Shown here one piece after another: positions 17,740 through 26,057 of a DNA stretch of 53,280 bases. A model generated the notes under the pieces. It ran no database searches. It was not told where the DNA came from and saw only the letters and a list, made by a program, of their open reading frames with translations. The position numbers were made by a program, and so were the translations under genes. Every line of letters starts with the position of its first letter. The first letter of the stretch is position 1. The stretch is from the NCBI GenBank assembly GCA_015295945.1, contig DVED01000197.1, positions 1 to 53,280 of the forward strand, written 5' to 3'. Origin of the DNA: Oscillatoriales cyanobacterium M59_W2019_021 (GTDB lineage: Bacteria; Cyanobacteriota; Cyanobacteriia; Cyanobacteriales; Geitlerinemataceae).

Positions 17740-18603
17740 TTAGGAATTTGTCGATCGCAAATTCCGAACCTCTTCAAGGTTCAATCCTGTAATTTGACTA
17801 ATGGTCTCATCATCGAGTCTGTCTAGTGAGTTTCTCGCAATCTCTAGCATTGCCTCCTTCCGTCCCCGTTCGAGTCCCTGTTCGAGTCCTTCTTGTCGTC
17901 CTAAAGCGATCGCCCCTTGTTGGTCGTAAATAAACATTTCGCGTCGTTCGATGTCTTCGAGTTCGTCGCGAGTTAAGTTCGCTTGGTTGGCAACTTCAAA
18001 CGCTTGGTGAATGGCAGGAACCGCATCCATATTTTCGGGAACCGCAGTCATGGACGGGGCATTCTTCATAAAATAAATCCACTTATCCGATAATGTTTCT
18101 AACTGCTCGATCGGTTTAGTAAACTTGGGTAATTCGATAAAAATCAGATCGATTTCGCTATCCGCATACTTCAGATTTGTGCTTTCTTCTTTATACACAA
18201 ATCGAGAAATGACCCGATGGAACTCGGCAAACATCTCAAAATCGACGATCGTTAGCGCGATGACGGGTTTGAGCATTCGATATCCTTGACCCGATTCTAA
18301 TTGAAACGCATAGGTTTTCGCAGCATTGTACAAAACCCGCTTGCCAAAGGATTGCACGTTCAACACTTGCATTTCGATGATGACTAGCGTGCCGTCGTTG
18401 AGTCGAGCTTTAACATCCAGATAGGTATCTTTTAACCCTTGTAATTTGGGCGGAATGTTGGGATTAATAATCTCCAAATCTTCGATGCGATCGATGCCTT
18501 CGTAAATTAAAGCATTAAGAAAGCTGATAAGAATTTCTTTTCTTTCTGAAGACCCAAATATCTTTTTAAAAGCATAATCTGTTTTGGGATTGATAAATCT
18601 CAT
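17740..18603 (-). CDS. Rpn / PD-(D/E)XK family nuclease-transposase
   Basis: A 287-residue protein beginning RFINPKTDYAFKKIFGSSERKEILISFLNAL, the hallmark of the Rpn (recombination-promoting nuclease) / PDDEXK_2 family. The nuclease core is visible as TYLDVKARLNDGTLVIIEMQ (D..E.Q motif, residues 60-80), followed by KRVLYNAAKTYAFQLESGQGY. The C-terminal tail has the common EGLEQGLERGRKEA repeat and a short helix bundle. Such genes are numerous in filamentous cyanobacterial genomes, and in Escherichia coli members nick DNA and promote RecA-independent recombination. No terminal inverted repeats or target duplications are visible, so it does not look like a complete transposon. Confidence 0.88.
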   Translation of the reverse strand: MRFINPKTDYAFKKIFGSSERKEILISFLNALIYEGIDRIEDLEIINPNIPPKLQGLKDTYLDVKARLNDGTLVIIEMQVLNVQSFGKRVLYNAAKTYAFQLESGQGYRMLKPVIALTIVDFEMFAEFHRVISRFVYKEESTNLKYADSEIDLIFIELPKFTKPIEQLETLSDKWIYFMKNAPSMTAVPENMDAVPAIHQAFEVANQANLTRDELEDIERREMFIYDQQGAIALGRQEGLEQGLERGRKEAMLEIARNSLDRLDDETISQITGLNLEEVRNLRSTNS

Positions 18604-18739
18604 ATATAGAAATTAGATCGACGATCAATATTTTGTTTAAAAATTATAGAAAACCAAAAAATTCACAAATTGACTTTTTCGTCCTTGTGGTTACGATCGA
18701 ATCTTAAATTTTCAGGGTAGTTGATAATACAAAGAGAAG

Positions 18740-18761
18740 GGCGATCGCCCGCGCGATCGCC
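18740..18761 (-). terminator. HIP1-built hairpin after ndhJ
   Basis: Arms GGCGATCG / CGATCGCC with a 6-nt loop start 12 nt past the ndhJ stop and are followed on the minus strand by CTTCTCTTTG. It is a plausible terminator for ndhCKJ, with a weak U-run, built from two overlapping HIP1 octamers. Confidence 0.45.
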
Positions 18762-18772
18762 ATTTTATCCAG

Positions 18773-19306
18773 TTAATAAGCGTCCTGAATTTCAAAGAAA
18801 TCAGGCGAAATGTAATCCTTCCGCAGGGGCCAACCCACCCAATCTTCCGGCATCAGCAACCGCTTCAAATTTGGGTGTCCCTCGTAAACGATACCGTACA
18901 TATCGTAGGACTCCCGTTCTTGCCAATCCGCCCCCTTCCAAATCCAGTACACCGACGGCACGGTGGGATTATCCCGAGGCAAAAACACCTTCAAGCGAAC
19001 TTCTTCCGGTTTGTCCGCATTGTCGGTTACCTTAATCAGGTGATAAAAACTCACCAAATCGCTGCCAGGACCGCTATCGTAGCCCCCCTGACATTGCAGG
19101 TAATTAAAACCGTAAGCATACAAAGCCGTTGCCAGGGGAATCAGAAAGTCCGGTTCGACTTTCAAAATTTCCACCCCCTGCTTGTCCAATTCCACCACTT
19201 CGCAATCGAAGCCGTTTTCCGTCAGCCATCCGGAAACCGGACCGGACAAAACGGGTTTATTTTCTTCTTCTGGCGATGAATTTTTAGGTTGCGCGTCTTC
19301 AGCCAC
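18773..19306 (-). CDS. ndhJ: NAD(P)H-quinone oxidoreductase subunit J
   Basis: Subunit of the hydrophilic arm of thylakoid NDH-1 (cyclic electron flow, respiration and CO2 uptake), homologous to complex I 30-kDa subunit/NuoC. The signature is [37 protein letters not shown] followed by [24 protein letters not shown]. 177 residues. The start is a GTG that overlaps the end of ndhK by 8 nt, indicating translational coupling. Third gene of the ndhC-ndhK-ndhJ operon shared by cyanobacteria and chloroplasts. Confidence 0.96.
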   Translation of the reverse strand: MAEDAQPKNSSPEEENKPVLSGPVSGWLTENGFDCEVVELDKQGVEILKVEPDFLIPLATALYAYGFNYLQCQGGYDSGPGSDLVSFYHLIKVTDNADKPEEVRLKVFLPRDNPTVPSVYWIWKGADWQERESYDMYGIVYEGHPNLKRLLMPEDWVGWPLRKDYISPDFFEIQDAY

Positions 19307-20027
19307 GATCGACGTTCTCCTGTGCTGAGGTTAACAAAGCCGGTGGAATCGGCATTCCCATTGCTTCGGTCAATTCCTTCGGCGGCGAGTACCGACTCTC
19401 GCTGCGAATGTATTTGCCCGTCAAAATCGGATCGACCGCTTTCATTTTGTGAGCAATGGTGTGATAGCGGTGGGTTTGCAGGAACTGGGCGCGTTCTTGC
19501 AGCGATTCGTTCGCCACTTTTTTCCGTAGTTTGATAATTGCGTCGAAAATGGCTTCGGGACGCGGCGGACAACCGGGAATGTACAGATCCACGGGAATCA
19601 ACTTATCGACGCCGCGTACGGCACTGGGAGAATCGACGCTGAACATTCCCCCAGTAATGGTGCAAGCACCCATGGCGATGACGTACTTGGGATTGGGCAT
19701 CTGTTCGTACAGGCGCACCAATGCCGGAGCCATTTTCATGGTGATGGTTCCGGCGGTGATGATTAAATCCGCTTGTCGGGGACTGCAACGCGGCAACAAC
19801 CCGAAGCGATCGAAGTCAAACCGGGAACCGATCAGAGCGGCAAACTCGATGAAGCAGCACGCCGTGCCGTACATCATCGGCCACAAACTCGACAGTTTCG
19901 CCCAGTTGTAAAGATCGTCAACGGTGGTCAAAATAATATTTTCGGAGAGTTCCTGAGTCACTTCCGGTCGTCCGACGGGATTCGACAGGGGATCGGGACT
20001 CGTGGTGGGGTTCTGATTTACGACCAT
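19299..20027 (-). CDS. ndhK: NAD(P)H-quinone oxidoreductase subunit K
   Basis: NDH-1 subunit carrying iron-sulfur cluster N2, homologous to NuoB/PSST. Cluster Cys residues appear in [18 protein letters not shown] and GCPPRPEA. Start chosen at 20027 ([10 protein letters not shown]) because it has an AAGGAG ribosome site at 20035-20040 and gives the usual 242 residues. The open frame continues 64 codons upstream but that part only shadows ndhC. It overlaps the ndhC stop by 10 nt and ndhJ by 8 nt, as expected for a coupled operon. Confidence 0.96.
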   Translation of the reverse strand: MVVNQNPTTSPDPLSNPVGRPEVTQELSENIILTTVDDLYNWAKLSSLWPMMYGTACCFIEFAALIGSRFDFDRFGLLPRCSPRQADLIITAGTITMKMAPALVRLYEQMPNPKYVIAMGACTITGGMFSVDSPSAVRGVDKLIPVDLYIPGCPPRPEAIFDAIIKLRKKVANESLQERAQFLQTHRYHTIAHKMKAVDPILTGKYIRSESRYSPPKELTEAMGMPIPPALLTSAQENVDRG

Positions 20028-20380
20028 TCCAATGCTCCTTTGCGCCATGCGTACACGAGGGCAATCACCAAGATGGCGATGAAGATGAGAGCTTCGATAA
20101 ATGCCAGCAGTCCGAGTTGGTGAAAGGCTACCGCCCAAGGGTAGAGAAATACGGTTTCTACGTCGAAGATGACGAACACCAGGGCGAACATATAGTAGCG
20201 GATGTTGAACTGAATCCAAGCTCCGCCAATGGGTTCCATACCGGACTCGTAGGTGGTGTTTCGCTCGAGACCGAGGCTTTTGGGTCTGAGGAGCTTCGAG
20301 GCAACTAGTGCCAGGATCGGCACTAAGCTACAAATAATCAGGAAGCCCAGGAAGTATTCGTAACCGCTTAGAACAAACAA
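20018..20380 (-). CDS. ndhC: NAD(P)H-quinone oxidoreductase subunit 3
   Basis: A 120-residue membrane subunit of NDH-1 (NuoA homologue) with three hydrophobic helices: [45 protein letters not shown] and [21 protein letters not shown]. The conserved loop [21 protein letters not shown] is present. The family start MFVLSGYEY is encoded with a TTG initiation codon. It heads ndhCKJ. The upstream 200 bp is AT-rich with a palindrome CAATAGCTATTG (20527) and repeat tracts, with no clear promoter seen. Confidence 0.95.
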   Translation of the reverse strand: MFVLSGYEYFLGFLIICSLVPILALVASKLLRPKSLGLERNTTYESGMEPIGGAWIQFNIRYYMFALVFVIFDVETVFLYPWAVAFHQLGLLAFIEALIFIAILVIALVYAWRKGALEWS

Positions 20381-20587
20381 GGTAACTACGACCGCTTGGG
20401 TGGATAAAAGTTCTTTACTTAGAGTTACATTAAATCATAGACAAAATACCGAAATTCCTCAAGGGATTAAGAGAGGGCAGAAAGGGAAAGAGCGATCGAT
20501 GAGGATTTCATCCACTCCTAAAGTGGCAATAGCTATTGTAAAGATAGATTTCAATCTATGGTTTTAGTCATTGGTCATCAGTCTTGG

Positions 20588-21319
20588 TTATTGGTTGTTC
20601 GTTAACTTCCTTATCCCCTTACCCTCTTCTTCCTCTTTTGCCTTCTGCCCCCTGCCTTCTGCCTTTTTCAAGCGACTCAATCGATCGCCCAAGTCCGACC
20701 ACCGCACCCCATCCAAATTCGGGAGGACGATGTGTGCGGCGCCAACGCGATCAACCGGTCCGAGTCCGATCGTCCACATTCCGGCGTCTAGGGCGGCTTG
20801 AACCCCGGCTGCGGCATCTTCGATGGCGACGCACTCGCGGGGGGCTAGGTGAAGCTGGGAGGCGGCGTACAGGAAGACATCGGGGGCGGGTTTGGGGCGA
20901 TCGACGCAGTAGACGTTGGTGACGGCATCGATCAGGTGGCGAATCCCCAGTTTTTGGATCACCCGTTCGACATTACGGCTGGCGGAGGCAATGCCGATTT
21001 TGAGTTGGCGATCGCGCAATTCGGTTAGCAAGTCCCAAACTCCCGGTAATAGGTAATCCGGGGTCATGGTGGAGATCGAGTCTAGAAACAGTTGGTTTTT
21101 TCGCTCTAACAACGCTTCGATTTTCTCTTCCGGTAAAATCCGATCGCCTAAAATTGCTATCAAGGAATCGCGACGAGATAATCCCCGAAGCGCTTCGTTC
21201 GCCTGCCGATCGAAGGGAATCCCCTCGTCGTCGGCAATGCACTGCCAGCTTTGATAGTGCAGTTCGATGGTGTCGGTTAACACCCCATCCATATCGAAAA
21301 TGACGCCGCGAATTGTCAT
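20588..21319 (-). CDS. pgmB: Beta-phosphoglucomutase family HAD hydrolase
   Basis: HAD-superfamily enzyme of the beta-phosphoglucomutase/phosphatase subgroup. Motif I is GVIFDMDGVLTDT (nucleophile Asp and the DxDGV of PgmB), motif II is GIASASRN, the motif III Lys is in DRPKPAPDVFL, and motif IV is VAIEDAAAGVQAAL. The cap substrate loop RGLSRRDSL is also typical. Likely interconverts beta-glucose 1- and 6-phosphate, or is a sugar-phosphate phosphatase. Start set at MTIRGVIFD; a longer frame to 21361 (MWLVASQLPITNYP) is translated spacer repeat. The last 25 residues (KKAEGRGQKAKEEEEGKG) are also spacer repeat read through by loss of the original stop. Confidence 0.9.
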   Translation of the reverse strand: MTIRGVIFDMDGVLTDTIELHYQSWQCIADDEGIPFDRQANEALRGLSRRDSLIAILGDRILPEEKIEALLERKNQLFLDSISTMTPDYLLPGVWDLLTELRDRQLKIGIASASRNVERVIQKLGIRHLIDAVTNVYCVDRPKPAPDVFLYAASQLHLAPRECVAIEDAAAGVQAALDAGMWTIGLGPVDRVGAAHIVLPNLDGVRWSDLGDRLSRLKKAEGRGQKAKEEEEGKGIRKLTNNQ

Positions 21320-21359
21320 TGGGTAATTGGTAATTGGTAATTGGCTTGCTACTAACCAC

Positions 21360-21391
21360 AATGGTGCGTTTCGTTCCTCAACACACCCTAC
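21360..21391. repeat. 32-bp dispersed repeat (inverted copy of 52723-52754)
   Basis: The stretch beginning AATGGTGCGTTTCG and ending CACACCCTAC is the exact reverse complement of 52723-52754. Degenerate relatives are at 4708-4731 and 41771-41789. It is a common cyanobacterial spacer repeat (core TGTTGAGGAACGAAACGCAC) with no coding content. Confidence 0.9.
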
Positions 21392-21415
21392 CCACTAACC
21401 ACTAACCACTAACCA

Positions 21416-21955
21416 TTAAACCGGATTTCGTCCGACGCCGCGCAGTTCGATTTCTCGGAGTTTGGCTTCTTGGATGTTGAGTTTTTGGTTGAGTTCTCGG
21501 GTGCGGCGGGAGAGGAGGCGGATGATATTGACAGCGATTCCCGGTGTTTCGTCGATGGCGTCGTAGAGTTGTTGTTGGGTGAGCATTAAGCAATCGCAGC
21601 GATCGAGGGTGGTGACTGATGCCGATCGCGGTTCGGCGTCAAATAGGGACATTTCGCCAAAACACGCGCCTTGGGAGAGCTTTGCCAGTTCGCGATCACC
21701 GATATGCACCCTCACGGTTCCCGAGACGACGATATACAGCGATCGCCCTTCCTGTCCTTCGGTAAAAATGGTGTGGTTGGGGGGAAACGATAGCTCGTCC
21801 ATGACCGAGGCAAGCCTCACGAGAAAATCATCCCGCAATTCCTTAAAAATGGGGACTTCTCGAACAAATAACAGGCGATCGACACTGGTTAACATATAAA
21901 GGGGAAACTCGAAGAAGCGAGCATCGAGCGGGGAAAATCGGCGCGTTGGCTGCAT
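21416..21955 (-). CDS. Cyclic-nucleotide-binding domain protein
   Basis: A 179-residue protein with a single CRP-type cNMP-binding domain: LRDDFLVRLASVMDELSFPPNHTIFTEGQEGRSLYIVVSGTVRVHIG, then the phosphate-binding cassette region ACFGEMSLFDAEPRSASV. The PBC motif FGEMSLFDAEPRSASV is intact enough to bind cAMP or cGMP. No helix-turn-helix follows; the C-terminus is a coiled coil (LSRRTRELNQKLNIQEAKLREIE), so it is a sensor or regulatory subunit, not a transcription factor. Start at ATG 21955; a TTG two codons upstream is possible. It begins 22 nt after the transporter gene on the same strand, so a shared transcript and a regulatory link are likely. Confidence 0.88.
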   Translation of the reverse strand: MQPTRRFSPLDARFFEFPLYMLTSVDRLLFVREVPIFKELRDDFLVRLASVMDELSFPPNHTIFTEGQEGRSLYIVVSGTVRVHIGDRELAKLSQGACFGEMSLFDAEPRSASVTTLDRCDCLMLTQQQLYDAIDETPGIAVNIIRLLSRRTRELNQKLNIQEAKLREIELRGVGRNPV

Positions 21956-21977
21956 ACTCAATTCTAGGTTCGCGGGG

Positions 21978-24900
21978 TTAAACAGTGGATGGATTGGAAC
22001 CTAAATGAGCCATCATTTGCTGAACTTGAGCGGCAACCAACCGATCGGGATCGTGTTGCAACCTCGGTAGCAATTCTACCAAAGCGCGGGGGGATGCTAC
22101 TTCTAAATAGGCTAAGACGGCTTCCCGCACGAAGCCTTTGGGATAGCGCAATCCCGCCAGGGTTTGTTCCCCACTCAGACTCCAGCGAGCCACCCGGGCC
22201 AGGTGAAAACAGCAAGCTAGCGACCAATCGGAGAGGAAGTGGCGCAGTTCGAGCAAGTGGCGCAGGCGATCGCTGGGACTCATGGGGCGATATTCGATTA
22301 AATCCGATAGGTTTTGCAGTTTTTCTCCATCGGACTGTCGGTCTAACACGCTCAGTAGCGCTCGCTTGCTGGGAATATCGATGACGTTATCTAAAATTTC
22401 CAATCCCCGCGCCATGTTCGATCGCGACTCGGATTTGAGGTTAAAGGCAGCAGCTTGAATGGAACTGAGGGGATACAAAAACTTCATCAACAGGAACAAC
22501 CGTTCCCAAACGTCGGTTTGCAAGTCGTGCAACGATCGCCGCAACAGTTCGACAGCGCGATCGAGATCCAGTTCCAGCTTAACTTTACCGTCTGCCATCG
22601 CCAGCGATCCGGTGAAATCCTCGAATTCGGTGGCAACTTTCTCTAAATCCACCAATGCCGCGTAAATTTGCCCCAGAAACATCAATTCTTGGTCGATGGT
22701 CATTTCCACGCCGCTGCGTCCCAGGCGATCGAGGACGCCTTCAATCCCTTTTTCGTTGGGGATTTTCAGCAACACCCGCAAAATATTGCGCCGATTGGCT
22801 CCCCAGGCAGTCATCAAGTGCGCTACCAAGGCATCGATGGCTTCTGCCGTACCGATTTGACCGATGGCACTCCAAGCGTACATCCGCACCAAATCCGGCT
22901 TGTGGATATCTTCGGCGAGGGCGAGGGTGCGATCGAGCACCTCGTTGCCCAAGCGCACGATCGCTCGCATGGCGGCTTCGCGGGTGGACTTATAATACAG
23001 TCCTCGCAATAGGGAGGGATAATACTGTTCTAATTGCGCCGAGGCGATCGCATCGAGCAGGGAACAGCGCACCCGTAGGGATTCGTCTTGCAACAAATTG
23101 GGAACGAACAGGCGCAAGGCTTGCAAGTATTCCGCTTCCCCCAAAGCACGGGTTCCCATCACCCGCTCTCGCTCTTGTTTGTGGGACAGCATTCGCCGCA
23201 AGGTATTGGTGGCTTCGGCTTTCTGCTCGCGGCTGCCTCGCCGCAAGATCAGGGCTGCCGCCGTTCCCCGCACCACCGGATCGACTTCGGGACGCAGGTA
23301 GGCACGCAAAGCAGAAACATCGGGAGCTTGTTCGGTCAGCCAGATGTAGCGCAGGGCGAGGGCGAGGACTTCCGGGGGCAGGGGACGCTCGATTAGCGAT
23401 CGTACCGTTGCCACGTATTCGGCTTTCGGGTATTCGATCATCGCTTCCAAGCTTTGTCGCTGCAAGCTCGGCGGCAAGTTTTCCAGCAGGGGGGCGATGG
23501 CTTCTCCCACGTTTTGCGGGTCGATTTGGCACAGGAGTTCGATGCACGATCGCTTGTCGGCTTCGCTACCCGGTTGTTCTAGGGTTTCGACGACCGATCG
23601 CTTGAGGATGCGCAAGTCTACGTCGGAGACCCCCAACCGTCCCCGCTCGGCACTCGATACCAGCAACCCGACATAGCGCGATCGCATCAAGACGACCATG
23701 GCAATCCAAGCAAACGCCCCCAATACGATCAGCCACACGAATAGCTGACTTTGAATCGGCTGCCAATTCTCTTGACCCACCCACCGCTGACCCACCCAGG
23801 TAATGGCTAAAATCGCGACGCCCGTGACTCCGGTGGACACGGGTTCGGCAACCCCATTTACCAAGGCTTGCACGTTGTTGCGCTGGGTTTCCGGCAGGGG
23901 TTGGAATAATACCGGTCCGGTCCCTTCGATCAGGGTGTAATGAAAGAGTTCGTCGATAAATTTGACGGCGAGGATGCCGAAAAAGATGGGGAACCAACCG
24001 CCGATCGATCCGACGATGGAAGCGATGCCTAGCAGGGCGACTAAGGTGGGTAAAATCGCTCCGGCAACAAAAACCCCCAATCGCTCGACGACGCGGCTGG
24101 AGGCGAACCACTGCACCAGCAACTCGAAGATCCCCAGTACCCCGTTAAAGAGGGCGATAAAACTGGCAATGGTGCTGGCGGTATCTTCCCCAGTGAGGTT
24201 GCGTTCCAGTTCGATGACAAATTGGAAGTCGATGAGGACGTAAAGAACTTCGACCAGGATAAAGAAGGCAACTAGCGGCCGAACGTAGTTTTGCAGCGGA
24301 CCTTGGATGCGGCGACTGGTATATTCCGTGCGTTCGTCGTCGAGCGATCGCAGGTTGGAGTCGGGAAACGCCTGCTTGTAGTTTTCGCTCAGGTAAAACA
24401 GGATGGCTGCCCCCACTGCCAGCATGACCGCCGAGCCGATCAGCATATTCTGCAAGCCAAATCGCTCGAGGAGAAATGGCAGGGAGAAACCGCTGAGGAC
24501 GTCGGCGACGAGGATGCCGCTGCTGATCAGGGGATAGGTCCGCTTGATCTCCCGGATGTTGAAGAGTTGGTTGGCGGTGATGGAGGTGTTGAGATCGTTG
24601 AGGACGTAGACGCCTTCCACCCACAAGCGCATGACGAAGACGGTGACGGCGAACAGGGAGGTCAGGGTCAGTCCGACGCGAAAGAAGAGCAGGGGAATTG
24701 CCATTAAAATGGCGATCCAGACGATCGATCGCCGCAGGGGCACGATCGTTTGCAGCCAGGAGTACAGAAACCCCAATCCCGACCCAATCCCGGCTCCGGC
24801 AACGTAAATTAACGGGATGGATTCGGCACCGTATCGATCGATAAACAGACCGACGGCGATCGCCTCGAGCCACAGCAGTCCGATAGACGTTGCCGTATAA

Positions 24901-25010
24901 AATGCGAACATCAGCAGCGTGCGTTCGCTTTCTTCGGGGCGGAGATTCACCCACTGCAAAACTTTTTGTCCGATTCCGCCTCGATTCAGTTGCCAGTTTT
25001 TCAGTTCCAT
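21978..25010 (-). CDS. Large membrane transporter with C-terminal HEAT-like repeats (MFS/ADP-ATP translocase-like)
   Basis: About 1010 residues in two halves. Residues 1-430 hold some 11-12 hydrophobic helices in an arrangement like MFS or Npt1-type nucleotide transporters (LLMFAFYTATSIGLLWLEAIAVGLFI, GLGFLYSWLQTIVPLRRSIVWIAILMAIPLLFF, LVALLGIASIVGSIGGWFPIFFGILAVKFIDE and the loop LPETQRNNVQALVNGVAEPVS). Residues 450-1010 are soluble alpha-solenoid HEAT-like repeats (for example EAIAPLLENLPPSLQRQSLEAMIEYPKAEY, TREAAMRAIVRLGNEVLDRTLALAEDI). Start set at the ATG in MELKNWQLNRGG; a TTG 48 nt upstream is also open. It is followed by a cNMP-binding gene, hinting that the solenoid or that protein gates transport. 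Substrate unknown. Confidence 0.85.
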   Translation of the reverse strand: MELKNWQLNRGGIGQKVLQWVNLRPEESERTLLMFAFYTATSIGLLWLEAIAVGLFIDRYGAESIPLIYVAGAGIGSGLGFLYSWLQTIVPLRRSIVWIAILMAIPLLFFRVGLTLTSLFAVTVFVMRLWVEGVYVLNDLNTSITANQLFNIREIKRTYPLISSGILVADVLSGFSLPFLLERFGLQNMLIGSAVMLAVGAAILFYLSENYKQAFPDSNLRSLDDERTEYTSRRIQGPLQNYVRPLVAFFILVEVLYVLIDFQFVIELERNLTGEDTASTIASFIALFNGVLGIFELLVQWFASSRVVERLGVFVAGAILPTLVALLGIASIVGSIGGWFPIFFGILAVKFIDELFHYTLIEGTGPVLFQPLPETQRNNVQALVNGVAEPVSTGVTGVAILAITWVGQRWVGQENWQPIQSQLFVWLIVLGAFAWIAMVVLMRSRYVGLLVSSAERGRLGVSDVDLRILKRSVVETLEQPGSEADKRSCIELLCQIDPQNVGEAIAPLLENLPPSLQRQSLEAMIEYPKAEYVATVRSLIERPLPPEVLALALRYIWLTEQAPDVSALRAYLRPEVDPVVRGTAAALILRRGSREQKAEATNTLRRMLSHKQERERVMGTRALGEAEYLQALRLFVPNLLQDESLRVRCSLLDAIASAQLEQYYPSLLRGLYYKSTREAAMRAIVRLGNEVLDRTLALAEDIHKPDLVRMYAWSAIGQIGTAEAIDALVAHLMTAWGANRRNILRVLLKIPNEKGIEGVLDRLGRSGVEMTIDQELMFLGQIYAALVDLEKVATEFEDFTGSLAMADGKVKLELDLDRAVELLRRSLHDLQTDVWERLFLLMKFLYPLSSIQAAAFNLKSESRSNMARGLEILDNVIDIPSKRALLSVLDRQSDGEKLQNLSDLIEYRPMSPSDRLRHLLELRHFLSDWSLACCFHLARVARWSLSGEQTLAGLRYPKGFVREAVLAYLEVASPRALVELLPRLQHDPDRLVAAQVQQMMAHLGSNPSTV

Positions 25011-25089
25011 GCAGCGCCGAGCATCCTTGCGTTGCAGCTCTTTCCAGTCGAGCCGCAATTCGATCGTTTGAGGTTAACGCGAAAGCCAA

Positions 25090-25119
25090 AGCAGGTTGAT
25101 GTACACCACACAACCTGCT
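25090..25119 (-). terminator. Probable infC terminator
   Basis: Perfect 9-bp arms AGCAGGTTG / CAACCTGCT with a 12-nt loop, 45 nt downstream of the infC stop and followed on the minus strand by TTTGGCTTT. A third copy of CAACCTGCT lies at 25149-25157. It separates infC from the downstream transporter gene. Confidence 0.55.
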
Positions 25120-25164
25120 ATTTGTCAACGAGCTTTGAGTCTTATAAAACCAACCTGCTCTGCC

Positions 25165-25698
25165 TTACCGCTTGGGAGACAGCAACATCATCATACTACG
25201 ACCTTCCCGTTTGGGAGCTTGTTGGACTTCAGCCACTTCTTCCAAATCCGCCGCCAAGCGCTTGAGCAAGCTTTCCGCCAAGTCGGTATGTTGAATTTCT
25301 CGACCGCGAAACATGATCGTGGCTTTGACTTTATCGCCGGCTTTGAGGAAGCGGGAGGCGTTTTTGAGGCGCACGTTGTAATCGTGTTCCTCAATGGTAT
25401 ACCGCATCTTCACTTCTTTGACTTCAGCCGAGTGCTGTTTTTTCTTGGCTTCTTTCTTTTTACGTTCTTGCTCGAACTTGTATTTCCCGTAGTCGATAAT
25501 CCGACACACGGGGGGGTCGGCATTTTCGCTGACCAAAACCAAGTCGAGTTCTTTTTCTTCGGCAATCCGCAAGGCTTCGCTGGGAGCCATAATCCCCAGT
25601 TGAGACCCGTCGCTATCGATCGCTCGAATTTTGGGAAAGCGAATTCTTTCGTTGATTTTGGGTAGATCGGCTTGGCGTTTTTTTCCGGTTACTGCCAT
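25165..25698 (-). CDS. infC: Translation initiation factor IF-3
   Basis: Binds the 30S subunit, prevents premature 50S joining and monitors start codon selection. 177 residues: N-terminal domain [22 protein letters not shown]...[37 protein letters not shown], a Lys-rich linker ([10 protein letters not shown]) and the C-terminal domain [46 protein letters not shown] monocistronic location without rpmI-rplT is usual in cyanobacteria. ATG start. Confidence 0.98.
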   Translation of the reverse strand: MAVTGKKRQADLPKINERIRFPKIRAIDSDGSQLGIMAPSEALRIAEEKELDLVLVSENADPPVCRIIDYGKYKFEQERKKKEAKKKQHSAEVKEVKMRYTIEEHDYNVRLKNASRFLKAGDKVKATIMFRGREIQHTDLAESLLKRLAADLEEVAEVQQAPKREGRSMMMLLSPKR

Positions 25699-26057
25699 GT
25701 GGTCTTTGCGTGCTTGTGGTTAAGAATCGTTAACGTTAGTAAAGTTGACATCAAGAGCGTTTCTCGTACTGCTATTTTACTCAGTCCGATTGAATTCTGC
25801 CCGTATGTCAATCTTAATTTTGATTGCTGAGGGAATTGGGGGTACTGGAGTAGGTGCGAAGTTTGACCCAAAAGCAAGGGTACAAGGCTCTTCCTGGAGG
25901 AGGAAGAATTTTGGGGAGGAGTTCGAGCTTCTGCCCTCTACCTTCTACCTTCTGCCTTCTGCCTTCTGTTGACCTTTTTGTGCTATTTTTCTTCCCAGTC
26001 CGAACGGGGGCATCTAAATGTTAAGTTCTCGATCTCTTCGGCAAATTAGGAGAAGTC
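25699..26057. other. Divergent spacer infC / amidase (359 bp)
   Basis: No gene seen. The left 120 bp is the infC leader. The middle carries low-complexity spacer sequence, including TTCTGCC/CTACCTT tracts at 25927-25969. The right end has a good ribosome site AGGAGAAG just before the amidase ATG. Confidence 0.5.

Noticed and set aside
17740-18603. Rpn gene as a complete insertion sequence
   Set aside because: No terminal inverted repeats or target-site duplication visible at its borders.
22655-23605. 316-residue plus-strand ORF opposite the transporter gene
   Set aside because: Arg/Pro/Ala-rich shadow of the HEAT-like region; no family resemblance.
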